Source: an uncultured Prevotellaceae bacterium
Lineage (GTDB): Bacteria > Bacteroidota > Bacteroidia > Bacteroidales > Bacteroidaceae
Direction of reading: 5' to 3'
Length of the DNA stretch: 36,631 nt
Assembly (NCBI GenBank): GCA_946405805.1
Contig: CAMJIL010000023.1
Location: 1 to 36,631 of the forward strand
The notes under the pieces are model-generated. The model did not search any database, was not told the origin of the DNA, and was given only the letters and a program-made list of their open reading frames with translations. Positions 1 through 7,693 of this stretch are shown here, in pieces. Position 1 is the stretch's first letter, and each line of letters begins with the position of its first letter. The position numbers were made by a program, and so were the translations under genes.

Positions 1-2
1 TG

Positions 3-209
3 ATGCGAAAGAGTTTTTCCATAGTACAATATGCTTGCGCTGTATGCCTGATAATATCTTCGATAATGATGGTGGCGTACCAAGTACTTACCATAGCTGA
101 CGTGGCTAACGGACTACTCATGTATGTAGCGCAAGCGTTCCTACTCGCTGGCTCAATATTCGGACTGGACTACTACATTAAGAAAATCCGGGAGGATTTT
201 CAAAGTTGA
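3..209 (+). CDS. small two-helix membrane protein, unidentified
   Basis: A 68-residue protein with two hydrophobic stretches, about residues 10-30 and 36-57, ending in a charged tail (KKIREDF). It probably sits in the inner membrane with both ends on the same side. I do not recognise the family. The first bases of the window read TGATG, so an upstream gene may end on the TGA that overlaps this ATG, but that gene lies outside the window. The stop codon at 207-209 falls inside a 7-nt repeat array (AGTTGAG units), so the last residues may vary between strains. A strong hairpin at 261-293 follows and could end the transcript. The open frame, the helices and the possible TGATG coupling support a real gene; the function is unknown. 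Confidence 0.6.
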   Translation: MRKSFSIVQYACAVCLIISSIMMVAYQVLTIADVANGLLMYVAQAFLLAGSIFGLDYYIKKIREDFQS

Positions 210-230
210 GAGTTGAGAGTTGAGAGTTGA
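204..230 (+). repeat. heptamer array (AGTTGAG x about 4)
   Basis: Nearly four units of AGTTGAG in perfect 7-nt register. The array contains the stop codon (207-209) of the small membrane protein gene. Confidence 0.85.
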
Positions 231-260
231 AAGGCAGTTTTAAAGTTTATAGTGTAAAGT

Positions 261-293
261 AATGGCGCAGGATGTTTTTCATCTTGCGCCATT
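261..293 (+). terminator. hairpin with GGCGCA arms, likely terminator
   Basis: The arms 261-274 and 280-293 form a 14-bp stem (two G:T pairs) with a TTTTT loop. The core GGCGCAGGATG/CATCTTGCGCC recurs in the hairpin at 27057-27086 and, as one arm only, near 672. It lies about 50 nt after the first stop codon. There is no long T tract after it, so termination is inferred from position. Confidence 0.55.
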
Positions 294-305
294 GACTTCG
301 TCGAT

Positions 306-375
306 AACCAATAACCTTTAACCTTTAACCGTTAACCTTTAACCGTTATTGTCGTGAGACACGCAAGCCCTTTTT
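306..375 (+). repeat. heptamer array plus 28-nt block, copy 1
   Basis: Six heptamers (AACCAAT, AACCTTT twice, AACCGTT, AACCTTT, AACCGTT; 306-347) run straight into a 28-nt block at 348-375 beginning ATTGTCG and ending CCTTTTT. The same composite, with the identical 28-nt block, occurs at 3077-3160. The two copies are direct repeats on either side of the C10 protease gene. Confidence 0.85.
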
Positions 376-499
376 GGTTTACCAAAAATGTGATTTTTGT
401 GAATTGTGAATCGGGGGTGGTTTACCCCCTCCATCCCTCCATCAATCCCGTTGTGATGGATCTAAGCATCAGTGCCATCATAGCCAAGGCGTCCATCAT

Positions 500-526
500 G
501 ATGCCAAGGGACAATCCCTTGGCATC
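500..526. repeat. perfect inverted repeat GATGCCAAGGGA, copy 1
   Basis: Twelve-base arms (500-511 and 515-526) separated by CAA. The arm sequence is the same as in the hairpin at 729-756. It is not followed by a T tract. Confidence 0.8.
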
Positions 527-728
527 ACTAAGTTTTCGGGGGCAAAGAATGTGATAAAAAATCAATTATACAAATTTGCGTAACGCATTTTTGTATAATG
601 AACTAAAATATGTACCTCAGACCTCATAATGTCTCTGCTCAGACGGAGGTTAGGAGTTAGGAATAGTTATATGGCGCAGAGTGCTTATTATCCAGATGTA
701 CTGGTGGAATATTTTAGCTGGTTTCATG

Positions 729-760
729 TGATGCCAAGGGATTTCCCTTGGCATCATTTT
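729..760 (+). terminator. perfect inverted repeat copy 2, terminator-like
   Basis: Thirteen-base arms, 729-741 and 744-756 (TGATGCCAAGGGA and its complement), with a 2-nt spacer, followed by TTTT. It shares its arm with 500-526. It lies about 30 nt before the promoter of the C10 protease, so it could block read-through into that gene, or be a mobile hairpin unit. Confidence 0.5.
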
Positions 761-788
761 CACCTTTTTCAAAAAAATTCTTCTATTT

Positions 789-820
789 TTTGGTAATATT
801 GGATTTTATTTGTATTTTTG
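789..820 (+). promoter_or_regulatory. Bacteroidetes-type promoter of the C10 protease gene
   Basis: TTTG at 789-792 and TATTTTTG at 813-820, 20 nt apart, match the Bacteroidetes -33/-7 consensus. Transcription would begin near 827, which rules out an ATG at 830 or a codon at 818 as the start and supports the ATG at 842. Confidence 0.7.
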
Positions 821-841
821 CTCGCAGAAATGCCGATTGAT

Positions 842-2962
842 ATGAAACAAGGAAAATGGATATTGCTGCTACTGTCATTACTGACAACTCTTGTAACCTG
901 GGCACAACCTATTACGGAACAAGAGGCAGCTGAGCGTGCCCTTCAGTTTATAAGAAAGCACAACACCTCGTCACGTGCCAGAGCGATGATTCGGAGCACT
1001 TCTCCCAAAATACTGGAAGCCGTCAAGGTGGATGCAGAAAAAATATATGCCTTCAATGTGAATGGCGGAGGATATATCATCGCTTCAGGCGACAGCCGTG
1101 CCTTGCCCGTGCTGGGCTATTCCGCCAGCGGTAGCATCGACTGGGCAGATATGCCTGAGAATATGCGCGCATGGCTGAAGGGATACGACGAGGCCATTGC
1201 CACACTGGGCAGCAGCACCGACTTTGCCGACGGCAATCTTCTCTCTGCCGACGGCAAGCAGACATCCTCCACACGTCTGGCACGCACCGCTATCGAACCA
1301 ATGATTACAACTCAATGGTATCAGGATGCTCCCTATTGGAACAAGATTCCTCTATATGACGGTGACGACCCCCAAAAGCATGGTAAAAACTGCCTTACCG
1401 GCTGCGTTGCTACAGCAATGGCGCAAATCATGAAGTTTCACGAATGGCCCAAAGCAGAAACGAAAGCCATTCCTGCCTATGACCAGGAGACATACTATGA
1501 TGGAAAATCGAAAATATGGCACATCGACGAACTGCCACCGATTACCTTCGACTGGGCTAATATTATAGACAAATATACAATCCGAGATAACGTGACAGGT
1601 GAGAAAACGGTTGTCGGCACTGAGGCCCAGCAAGATGCCGTTGCCACATTGATGCGCTACTGTTCACAAGCCTGCGAAATGGTACTTGGGACAGTTTCTT
1701 CCAACACAATAGCCTCAACGACTCCCCGTGCTTACTACTATATGAACTATGCCCCTTCCGTTCAGTTGCTTGAGCGTGTATTTTTTGGCATCGATGAGTG
1801 GGAAGAGCTCATCTATAGTGAACTTTCTGCCAGACGCCCCGTGCATTATAATGGTGTTGAGAGTTCTGGCGGGCATTCATTCGTCTGTGACGGTTACGAT
1901 GGCGATGGCATGTTCCACATCAATTGGGGATGGTCAGGTACCTCTGACGGATACTATTCGCTGAGTGTGCTTAATCCTTATTACAACGACGCCCTCGGCA
2001 GGGCAACCAGATTAGGTTTCTGCCGTAATCAGAGTGCAGTCGTTGGCATACAGCCGCCATCGGAAGGTATATTGCCGCCACCTCTTGGTCGTGTCGTGCT
2101 ACATGGCATCAAACCGAAATCAGATTCTGCCGTAGTATACGAGTTCATTTACCTCGGAGGAATGTCTTACCCCGCCCCCACGCAGGATTATGCGCTCGGC
2201 ACCATCGATGCAGAGGGTAAATTGAAACCGCATTTCATTGGTGACCCCAACGACAGCATTGTTTACTGCGGAAGCAACACAATGACGGTTGAGATAGATA
2301 CTGCAGCCATCCAACCGGGCGAGTCGTTGCTGCTCTACCCGATGATGAAATTCCGTCACCATCCCGAAAGCGATTGGCAATTGTACGGTTCGCAGGAATA
2401 CTATGTCAACGTAGGACGCACCGAAGACGGAAAATACTACACCATCTACACCAATCCGGAAGTGCCGAAGCCGAATTTGACAGTAGTGGATCTTACAATA
2501 AACCCTTCAATAAGTAAACCCAACGAGACAATAGAACTGACACTCACCATCCACAACAACGACGACACAGACTTTACGGACAATCTATATATCACTCCCG
2601 ATTTTTATGGAGACATCGATCCTGCTGACATTGCCACATCCAAAGTAAAGAGGTATGGCGATAGCATGGTAGCAGGTGCTTATATCCGTGCAGGACAGGA
2701 TACCGAAGTCAAGTTCTATATGCCCCTCCTGATGAATGGCGTAGTTTACCTGAAAGTAAGAACTGCAGATTACGAATACCTAAAAAGCTACGTCGTAGCG
2801 ATTGAAGCCCCCACTGCCGTTACCTCCGTTTCAGCAGATGACTCCGATGCCTCCGATGCGCACTATTATGACCTACAAGGGCGCCGTCTCACCACTCCTC
2901 CCGTCCAACCTGGAATATACATATACAAAGGAAAGAAGGTATTCTCTCCCCTTAAACGATAA
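842..2962 (+). CDS. secreted C10 family cysteine peptidase (streptopain-like)
   Basis: A 706-residue secreted thiol protease related to streptopain (SpeB) and Bacteroidales C10 peptidases. Order seen: signal peptide about 1-22 (cleavage after WAQ), a Spi-type prodomain about 25-130 with the GGGYIIASGD motif, then the catalytic domain. Cys188 sits in GCVATAMAQIMKFH, His345 in GGHSFVCDGYDG, followed by NWGWSG. A CARDB-like beta domain covers about 542-650. The C-terminus (YYDLQGRRL ... GIYIYKGKKV) resembles the sorting tails of type IX-secreted Bacteroidetes proteins, so surface delivery is plausible. The start at 842 is chosen because the promoter -7 box covers 813-820 and a good signal peptide follows. 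The gene stands alone, framed by a hairpin at 729-756 and another at 3029-3054, and by two copies of a composite repeat. No separate inhibitor gene was seen. Confidence 0.9.
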   Translation: MKQGKWILLLLSLLTTLVTWAQPITEQEAAERALQFIRKHNTSSRARAMIRSTSPKILEAVKVDAEKIYAFNVNGGGYIIASGDSRALPVLGYSASGSIDWADMPENMRAWLKGYDEAIATLGSSTDFADGNLLSADGKQTSSTRLARTAIEPMITTQWYQDAPYWNKIPLYDGDDPQKHGKNCLTGCVATAMAQIMKFHEWPKAETKAIPAYDQETYYDGKSKIWHIDELPPITFDWANIIDKYTIRDNVTGEKTVVGTEAQQDAVATLMRYCSQACEMVLGTVSSNTIASTTPRAYYYMNYAPSVQLLERVFFGIDEWEELIYSELSARRPVHYNGVESSGGHSFVCDGYDGDGMFHINWGWSGTSDGYYSLSVLNPYYNDALGRATRLGFCRNQSAVVGIQPPSEGILPPPLGRVVLHGIKPKSDSAVVYEFIYLGGMSYPAPTQDYALGTIDAEGKLKPHFIGDPNDSIVYCGSNTMTVEIDTAAIQPGESLLLYPMMKFRHHPESDWQLYGSQEYYVNVGRTEDGKYYTIYTNPEVPKPNLTVVDLTINPSISKPNETIELTLTIHNNDDTDFTDNLYITPDFYGDIDPADIATSKVKRYGDSMVAGAYIRAGQDTEVKFYMPLLMNGVVYLKVRTADYEYLKSYVVAIEAPTAVTSVSADDSDASDAHYYDLQGRRLTTPPVQPGIYIYKGKKVFSPLKR

Positions 2963-2983
2963 CCTTCATTCATCCCAAAGGTA

Positions 2984-3025
2984 AAAGCCCCAAATTTAAA
3001 GCCCCAATTTTAAAGCCCCAAAAAT
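2984..3025 (+). repeat. 14-nt tandem repeat (AAAGCCCCAAATTT x 3)
   Basis: Three consecutive 14-nt units at 2984-2997, 2998-3011 and 3012-3025, differing only in the A/T tail. Fourteen is twice the 7-nt period of the other arrays in the window. Confidence 0.8.
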
Positions 3026-3028
3026 AAA

Positions 3029-3054
3029 CGTAGGCTGCACATTTGCAGCCTACG
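3029..3054. terminator. hairpin between the C10 protease and MATE genes
   Basis: Perfect 11-bp stem (CGTAGGCTGCA, 3029-3039, with 3044-3054) and a CATT loop, 66 nt after the protease stop and between two convergent genes. There is no strong T tract; termination in one or both directions is inferred. Confidence 0.55.
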
Positions 3055-3076
3055 CAATCCTTCATTCATCATCTTT

Positions 3077-3160
3077 AACCTTTAACCGTTAACCTTTAAC
3101 CGTTAACCTTTAACCGTTAACCATTAACCGTTATTGTCGTGAGACACGCAAGCCCTTTTT
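3077..3160 (+). repeat. heptamer array plus 28-nt block, copy 2
   Basis: Eight heptamers alternating AACCTTT and AACCGTT (one AACCATT) at 3077-3132, followed by the same 28-nt block as at 348-375 (here 3133-3160). It ends 6 nt before the stop codon of the MATE gene on the other strand. Confidence 0.85.
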
Positions 3161-3166
3161 ATGTAA

Positions 3167-4525
3167 TTAACGCTTCTTTCTTGTCAATAGTATCACTACC
3201 AGCGTGAGGCACTCAGAGGCAGGTACAGCAAGCCACATGCCTTGCGGCAGGAGGAGCATAGGCATCAGAATGAATGCGGGGATGAGGAATATGAGACCGC
3301 GAAGCAGCATATACACCGTCGCGCGGGTGTTCTGCTCAATGGATTGGTAGTATCCGATGATGGCAACATTCAGGGCAAAGAATATTGCCGAGGCAGCAAA
3401 CAGGGGTAGTCCTGCCGTAGCAATCTCATAGGGTCTGGTTCCAGCATGCAGGAACAGTCCGATAAGGGGCTTTGCTCCAAGTGTCAGCACCGCCGTTGCC
3501 AACAGTCCGCAGATGGTTGCAGTGCGCAGGCTGAGCCTGAAAGCTTCACGAACTCGGCTATCGTTGCCAGCACCATAGTTGAAACTGATGATAGGCTGTG
3601 CCGACTGTGCGACGGCATTGTTTACCATGAAAACTATGGGATAGAGATAACATGCCACGCTGAAGGCTGCAACGCCGTCTTCTCCCAGTTCCATGATAAA
3701 GACGTAGTTGCCTGCAAGCAGTATCATTGACATTGCCAGTTCGCCCAGCATAGATGAGAAGCCGCTGCGAGCCATATACCAGATGTTTCGGGTTGTAAGG
3801 TAAGCACTGGTAAGACTGAGTTTCAGGCGGCGGATATGAAGTGTCTGTGTACGGAAAAGCATATACCAAACAACCATTCCGGAGGCTACGGCACAACAGA
3901 GCGTCGAGGCGAGGGCACTGCCTGCAATACCCATCTGCAGGGGAAAGACAAAGAGCCAGTCAAGAAAGATGTTCAGGATGCCAGGTATAATCTCCAATGA
4001 AGCAGCGTATTTCGGAGAGCCGTCAAGGCGAATGACGAAGGTGCCAACCATCTGGCTGATGATGAAGATACAGCCGGGGAGTATGAAGAGCAGATACTCC
4101 AATGCCAGCGGCATGAGGGCATCGCTGCACCCCATCAGTCGCAGAAATGGCACGCGAAAGACATAAACCAGGGCGGCAAAAACGGTCATCAGCAGCGAAG
4201 CGACCTCAAGGGCTTGGGTGATATTGATATCTGCCGCCTTGTTATTGCCCTGTGCCAGATGGATGCTGGCCACAACTGATACGCCCACACCAAACATCAA
4301 TGATATGCCTGTAGTCATCAAGAACAGCGGCGCAACAATATTGATTGCCGCCAACGCATCGCTGCCAACCCCCTGTCCGACGAAGATACCATCGGCAACG
4401 GTAAAAAAAGATGCGAACACCATAGACAGCAACGTTGGGAAGAAGATGCTACGAAACAACGGTTCTATCTTCGCCTTCCCAAAGTCAATGCTGTCCCTCT
4501 TCAGGTCTTTCATCTTTTTTACCAT
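3167..4525 (-). CDS. MATE family efflux transporter
   Basis: A 452-residue inner-membrane protein with about twelve hydrophobic helices in two similar halves. It shows the MATE N-terminal pattern (IEPLFRSIFFPTLLSMVFASFFTVADGIFVGQGVG) across helix 1 and the loop to helix 2, and the family's usual length. MATE proteins export cationic or aromatic compounds, drugs and metabolites, using a sodium or proton gradient; the substrate cannot be read from sequence. The ATG at 4523-4525 is used; a second in-frame ATG four codons later is also possible. It lies downstream of the xylan operon on the same strand but has its own promoter at 4551-4579, so it need not work with those enzymes. The ORFs opposite it are shadows. 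Confidence 0.92.
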   Translation of the reverse strand: MVKKMKDLKRDSIDFGKAKIEPLFRSIFFPTLLSMVFASFFTVADGIFVGQGVGSDALAAINIVAPLFLMTTGISLMFGVGVSVVASIHLAQGNNKAADINITQALEVASLLMTVFAALVYVFRVPFLRLMGCSDALMPLALEYLLFILPGCIFIISQMVGTFVIRLDGSPKYAASLEIIPGILNIFLDWLFVFPLQMGIAGSALASTLCCAVASGMVVWYMLFRTQTLHIRRLKLSLTSAYLTTRNIWYMARSGFSSMLGELAMSMILLAGNYVFIMELGEDGVAAFSVACYLYPIVFMVNNAVAQSAQPIISFNYGAGNDSRVREAFRLSLRTATICGLLATAVLTLGAKPLIGLFLHAGTRPYEIATAGLPLFAASAIFFALNVAIIGYYQSIEQNTRATVYMLLRGLIFLIPAFILMPMLLLPQGMWLAVPASECLTLVVILLTRKKR

Positions 4526-4550
4526 AACGGAATATTATTGATTTCGCCTG

Positions 4551-4579
4551 CAAAGGTACAAAAAATAACGAAAACCAAA
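4551..4579 (-). promoter_or_regulatory. promoter of the MATE gene
   Basis: On the minus strand TACCTTTG (4551-4558) matches the -7 box, and TTTG (4576-4579) lies 17 nt upstream, slightly closer than the usual 19-21. The predicted transcript would start about 20 nt before the ATG. Confidence 0.6.
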
Positions 4580-4594
4580 GCGGAAATGAAAAAA

Positions 4595-6043
4595 TTACTT
4601 CAAATTCCACTTAGAGTTGTCGCTCTGGAAGTCATACTCTGCAAGGGTTGGCGTAGAGTCTGCGGCGGAGTATATGACATATCGGGTATTCTCTCCTTCC
4701 AGACCCGGAATACGTTTTGGCATGATGCGGAAAGTACCGTCAATAAGTTGCTCTATGCGCCACAGCTGACTGTCGTCACCAGTAAATTCCGGCGTCGTAG
4801 TAAGTTCAAAATCGGCTGTTGCTGCAAGGGCACGATTAGTTCCTGCTATGGTAATCTTGAAGTATGGATTGCTGAGATATCCGCCAGCACTCTCAACGGG
4901 ACTGATGGTCCACTGCTGCCAAGGACGGAACATATAGTCGCTGCAACGAAGGGCAATGTCACCCTTTGGCCAAGTATTGATAACGCTGTCAAGGGGCTGC
5001 GGAGCAATCTTCACAACGGGCTTGGTGAGGTCTAACTGCCAAAAACGTTCACGCTTTTGATACATGCGGACAAAGTCAACATTCAGTTCAAGGGAATAAC
5101 CTCTGCGCTCTGAGAGAATAGCGTATGTGCCGCCCTTAAAATGCTCGCCTGCCACCGGCCAGCCGTTCCTCCAAAGCAGGGGACGGACAGCAAGGACAGA
5201 ACGGCCGCTGCGATTGAAATCAGCTTCAAAATGGCACGACATTATCTCGACACCTTCATCAATTATGGTGCGTCCGAAGTGTCCCGGACCTGTGGCATTA
5301 TCGCCGGCACAGATTACCATCCTACCACCTCCGTGGAACATATCACGCCCTACATTATCGAGATATGGACCTTCTACTGTACGAGACCTTCCAACAACAA
5401 TGTTATAGGTGCTGTTGACGCCATCGCAGCAGGTGCCGTGAGTGCCAAGAAGATAGTACCATCCATCGCGATAAATAAGGTCTGTTGCCTCGCAGTCGAT
5501 GGCGATATCCTTCTCCTTATTGCCCTTCATGCGATAGCCTGTAGAGGGGTCGAGTTCTATGAGACGGATAGTACCGAAATAGGTACCATAGCATGCCCAC
5601 AAACGTCCTGTCTGAGGGTCGAGCAACAGTCCCGGGTCGATAGCATCCTGATCTTCCATACCATCGCTGGAACACACCTCAACGGCCTCCGTCCACTTAA
5701 AGTCTGGCGACTTAGGGTCGAGGGTTTTATTCCACATCGTGAGGATGCGTCCGTTATGGCCGCCATTCAAACCGCCACCAGTAGCACCATAGATGCAGAG
5801 ATAGCGGTCGCCAATCTTCATGACATCAGGGGCAGCGCCGCCACCAGGGCGGTCAGCACCACTGTGCCAAGACCATCCGTCATCAGAAATAAGTCCACCG
5901 CCGCCAGTGCCGAAAGTATAGTATTTTCCTTCACAAAAGGCTATCGTTGACGGGTCATGAATATATGGTGCTCCAGACTGGGCGAAGACAGGTGACAGCT
6001 GACAGGTGACAATTGACAGTAGTAGGAGAAATATCTTTTTCAT
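4595..6043 (-). CDS. secreted GH43 glycosidase, arabinanase-like, with lectin-like C-terminus
   Basis: A 482-residue exported enzyme of glycoside hydrolase family 43, whose members hydrolyse alpha-L-arabinofuranosyl or beta-xylosyl linkages by inversion. The three expected acids are visible: Asp30 in HDPS (general base), Asp136 in DAIDPGLL (pKa modulator) and Glu185 in DCEATDLIY (general acid). The pattern resembles endo-1,5-alpha-L-arabinanases and arabinofuranosidases. A C-terminal segment, about residues 330-482, with repeated W-rich motifs (QQWTISPV, SQLWRIEQL) looks like a ricin-type beta-trefoil. Residues 1-21 form a type I signal peptide, and most of its hydrophobic and cleavage region (about residues 8-19) is encoded by a 7-nt repeat array. 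It is the last gene of the three-gene xylan operon, 6 nt after the other GH43. The substrate is inferred from family and neighbours. Confidence 0.85.
   Translation of the reverse strand: MKKIFLLLLSIVTCQLSPVFAQSGAPYIHDPSTIAFCEGKYYTFGTGGGGLISDDGWSWHSGADRPGGGAAPDVMKIGDRYLCIYGATGGGLNGGHNGRILTMWNKTLDPKSPDFKWTEAVEVCSSDGMEDQDAIDPGLLLDPQTGRLWACYGTYFGTIRLIELDPSTGYRMKGNKEKDIAIDCEATDLIYRDGWYYLLGTHGTCCDGVNSTYNIVVGRSRTVEGPYLDNVGRDMFHGGGRMVICAGDNATGPGHFGRTIIDEGVEIMSCHFEADFNRSGRSVLAVRPLLWRNGWPVAGEHFKGGTYAILSERRGYSLELNVDFVRMYQKRERFWQLDLTKPVVKIAPQPLDSVINTWPKGDIALRCSDYMFRPWQQWTISPVESAGGYLSNPYFKITIAGTNRALAATADFELTTTPEFTGDDSQLWRIEQLIDGTFRIMPKRIPGLEGENTRYVIYSAADSTPTLAEYDFQSDNSKWNLK
5987..6021 (-). repeat. heptamer array inside a signal peptide coding region
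   Basis: On the plus strand five units in perfect register: GACAGGT, GACAGCT, GACAGGT, GACAATT, GACAGTA. In the gene (minus strand) they encode about residues 8-19 of the GH43 signal peptide (SIVTCQLSPV). Confidence 0.85.
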
Positions 6044-6049
6044 ATAATG

Positions 6050-7582
6050 TTAGCGGTTAGTGGTTAGCGTATAACTTGTGACTGGTTTTCCTTGGTTATC
6101 GACAAAGCGGACGCACATGTCGCTGAGTCCGGGGCCGTTAATGATGGCACCACGCAGGGTGTTGCGACCCTTCTTGAGGGTAAGACGCTGTGACATACCA
6201 TCATCTTCCACCATACGGCGGTCACCCTCAAGGAGTAACACCTCTACCCCATTTAGCCACCACATAGAAGCGCCATTGGAACCAACAGCAAGGCGCACAC
6301 CTGCTATGTCGGCAGGACAGTCAATAACTGTCTCACACCAGAACAGTGAGCCGTAGGTCTGCTTGCCATATTGTTCAGCAAAGCGGAACAGTTTCATGTT
6401 ATATGTCTCACTTTCGAGGTTATACCATTTACCCTTCTGCTTCGGCAACTTTGCCAACTCTTCAGAAAATTTGCTGCGTAGCCACGAATTGGTAAAGATG
6501 ACATTAGAGCGTATTTCCTGACGTATTGGTTCGAGCATACGCCAACGCCTAATAAAACCTTGCTCATCAGGCTGCGAAGGAGTTGCCTTGGCTGGCACAA
6601 GAGAGAAATATTTTGGTCTTGGAGTGGTCGAGAGAATACCAGCACCACGAAGGGTCGGTTTTATCTCTGGAATAGTACCATCGTCATTGAACTTTATCTT
6701 CTCGATGCGTACAGAACGGCGCTTGTCATCATTTGGAGAGAGGTCGTTGCGGTGATAGAAGAGATACCACTGGCCCTTATACTCTACAAAGCTGTGATGG
6801 TTTGTCCAGCAGCCGTTCTCATGTTCTGCCATAAAGACGCCCTTGAAGTCCCAAGGTCCGAGAGGTGACTTCGACATAGCATACGCCAGCGTCTCAGTGG
6901 GATTATCACCATCAACACCTTTCTTGCCACGCACCCATGGGAATGTAAGATAGTACCAGTCGCCACGACGGAAGACAAAGGGGCCTTCCTTAAAGCCTTC
7001 TGGCAGACCTTCCATAGACTGCTGCTTACCATCCAGTTCTTTCATATTAGACTTCAGACGGGCACCACGAATACCACCGCCGCCCCAATAGATATATGAC
7101 TTACCGTCATTATCTACAAGCACGCAGGGGTCGATGCCAAGAATACCTTTGATAGGCTCAGGTTCACACTTAAACGGTCCTACAGGACTGTCAGCAATAG
7201 CAACACCAATGGCAAAGCCACGACCCTCACGAGGAGCATCAGGAAAATAGAAATAATACTTTCCGTTTTTCTCCACACAATCAGGTGCCCACATAGAATA
7301 GCCGTCGGGCTTACCCCAAGGCACCTGCTCCTGAGACAGGATGACGCCATGGTCGGTCCACTCAGCAATATTCTCGGAAGAGAAGACGTGATAGTCTGCC
7401 ATACAGAACCAATCCTGTCGCTGTCCCTGTGGTGGCACTATATCGTGAGAGGGATACAGGTACACCTTATTATTAAACACACGCGCTGTCGGGTCTGCAG
7501 TAAACTGGTCCCGAATGATAGGATTCTGCGCCACAGCAGTAACTGTGGCACAGAAAAATATTGAAAATAATTTTAGTTTCAT
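6050..7582 (-). CDS. secreted GH43 glycosidase (xylosidase/arabinofuranosidase type)
   Basis: A 510-residue exported GH43 enzyme. Signal peptide about 1-19 (ending AVAQ). Catalytic acids: Asp30 in TADPTARVF, Asp151 in GIDPCVL and Glu199 in FKEGPFVF. Further family features are the YSMWAPDCVEKNGKYYFYFP strip and HHSFVEYKGQWYLFYHR. The last 130 or so residues (from about SETYNMKLFRFAEQYG) form a separate beta-rich domain with NTLRGAIINGPG and WLNGVEVLL, possibly an accessory or carbohydrate-binding module. The likely role is release of xylose or arabinose from xylan fragments made by the GH10 enzyme encoded upstream. It is the middle gene of the operon; 111 nt of repeat-rich DNA separates it from the first gene. 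Its start codon (7580-7582) lies inside an AGTTTCA heptamer array. Confidence 0.88.
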   Translation of the reverse strand: MKLKLFSIFFCATVTAVAQNPIIRDQFTADPTARVFNNKVYLYPSHDIVPPQGQRQDWFCMADYHVFSSENIAEWTDHGVILSQEQVPWGKPDGYSMWAPDCVEKNGKYYFYFPDAPREGRGFAIGVAIADSPVGPFKCEPEPIKGILGIDPCVLVDNDGKSYIYWGGGGIRGARLKSNMKELDGKQQSMEGLPEGFKEGPFVFRRGDWYYLTFPWVRGKKGVDGDNPTETLAYAMSKSPLGPWDFKGVFMAEHENGCWTNHHSFVEYKGQWYLFYHRNDLSPNDDKRRSVRIEKIKFNDDGTIPEIKPTLRGAGILSTTPRPKYFSLVPAKATPSQPDEQGFIRRWRMLEPIRQEIRSNVIFTNSWLRSKFSEELAKLPKQKGKWYNLESETYNMKLFRFAEQYGKQTYGSLFWCETVIDCPADIAGVRLAVGSNGASMWWLNGVEVLLLEGDRRMVEDDGMSQRLTLKKGRNTLRGAIINGPGLSDMCVRFVDNQGKPVTSYTLTTNR

Positions 7583-7602
7583 GTTTGAAGTTTCAAGTTT
7601 CA
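7575..7602. repeat. heptamer array spanning a GH43 start codon
   Basis: AGTTTCA, TGTTTGA, AGTTTCA, AGTTTCA in register. The first unit boundary contains the start codon (CAT on the plus strand, 7580-7582) of the GH43 gene. Confidence 0.75.
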
Positions 7603-7693
7603 GGTCCCTTTTTCTCCTCCCTCTCTGGGTTTCTGTCCCCCGCGAAACGGGGGAACCGAAGGGGGTGCAAAGACCATTGAGGTCGGGAGGGGG
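7603..7693. repeat. GC-rich intergenic repeat with hairpin
   Basis: A C-rich then G-rich stretch inside the xylan operon. The arms TCCCCCG (7636-7642) and CGGGGGA (7648-7654) form a 7-bp stem. Similar C/G-rich composition (CCCTCCC ... GGGAGGGGG) is found at 26998-27033 and within mnmE near 35271-35300, suggesting one dispersed family. Confidence 0.5.

Larger units (their letters stand above)
376..788. other. non-coding interval upstream of the C10 protease
   Basis: Together with 210-375 this makes a stretch of about 630 nt without a credible gene. It holds two perfect hairpins that share one arm sequence (500-526 and 729-756), a half copy of the GGCGCA hairpin arm near 672, and a weak 7-nt periodicity around 644-664 (GGAGGTTAGGAGTTAGGAAT). 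An open frame at 354-554 is discounted because it starts in a repeat and runs through a hairpin. No RNA gene was recognised. Confidence 0.6.

Noticed and set aside
354..554. Open frame of 66 codons upstream of the protease
   Set aside because: It starts inside the 28-nt repeat block and runs through a perfect hairpin; the product has no protein-like features.
818..841. Longer N-terminus for the C10 protease
   Set aside because: The promoter -7 box covers 813-820 and the signal peptide begins at the ATG at 842.
5141..5950. 269-codon open frame opposite the GH43 gene
   Set aside because: It is antisense to a gene with all its catalytic residues; the translation shows no family motif.
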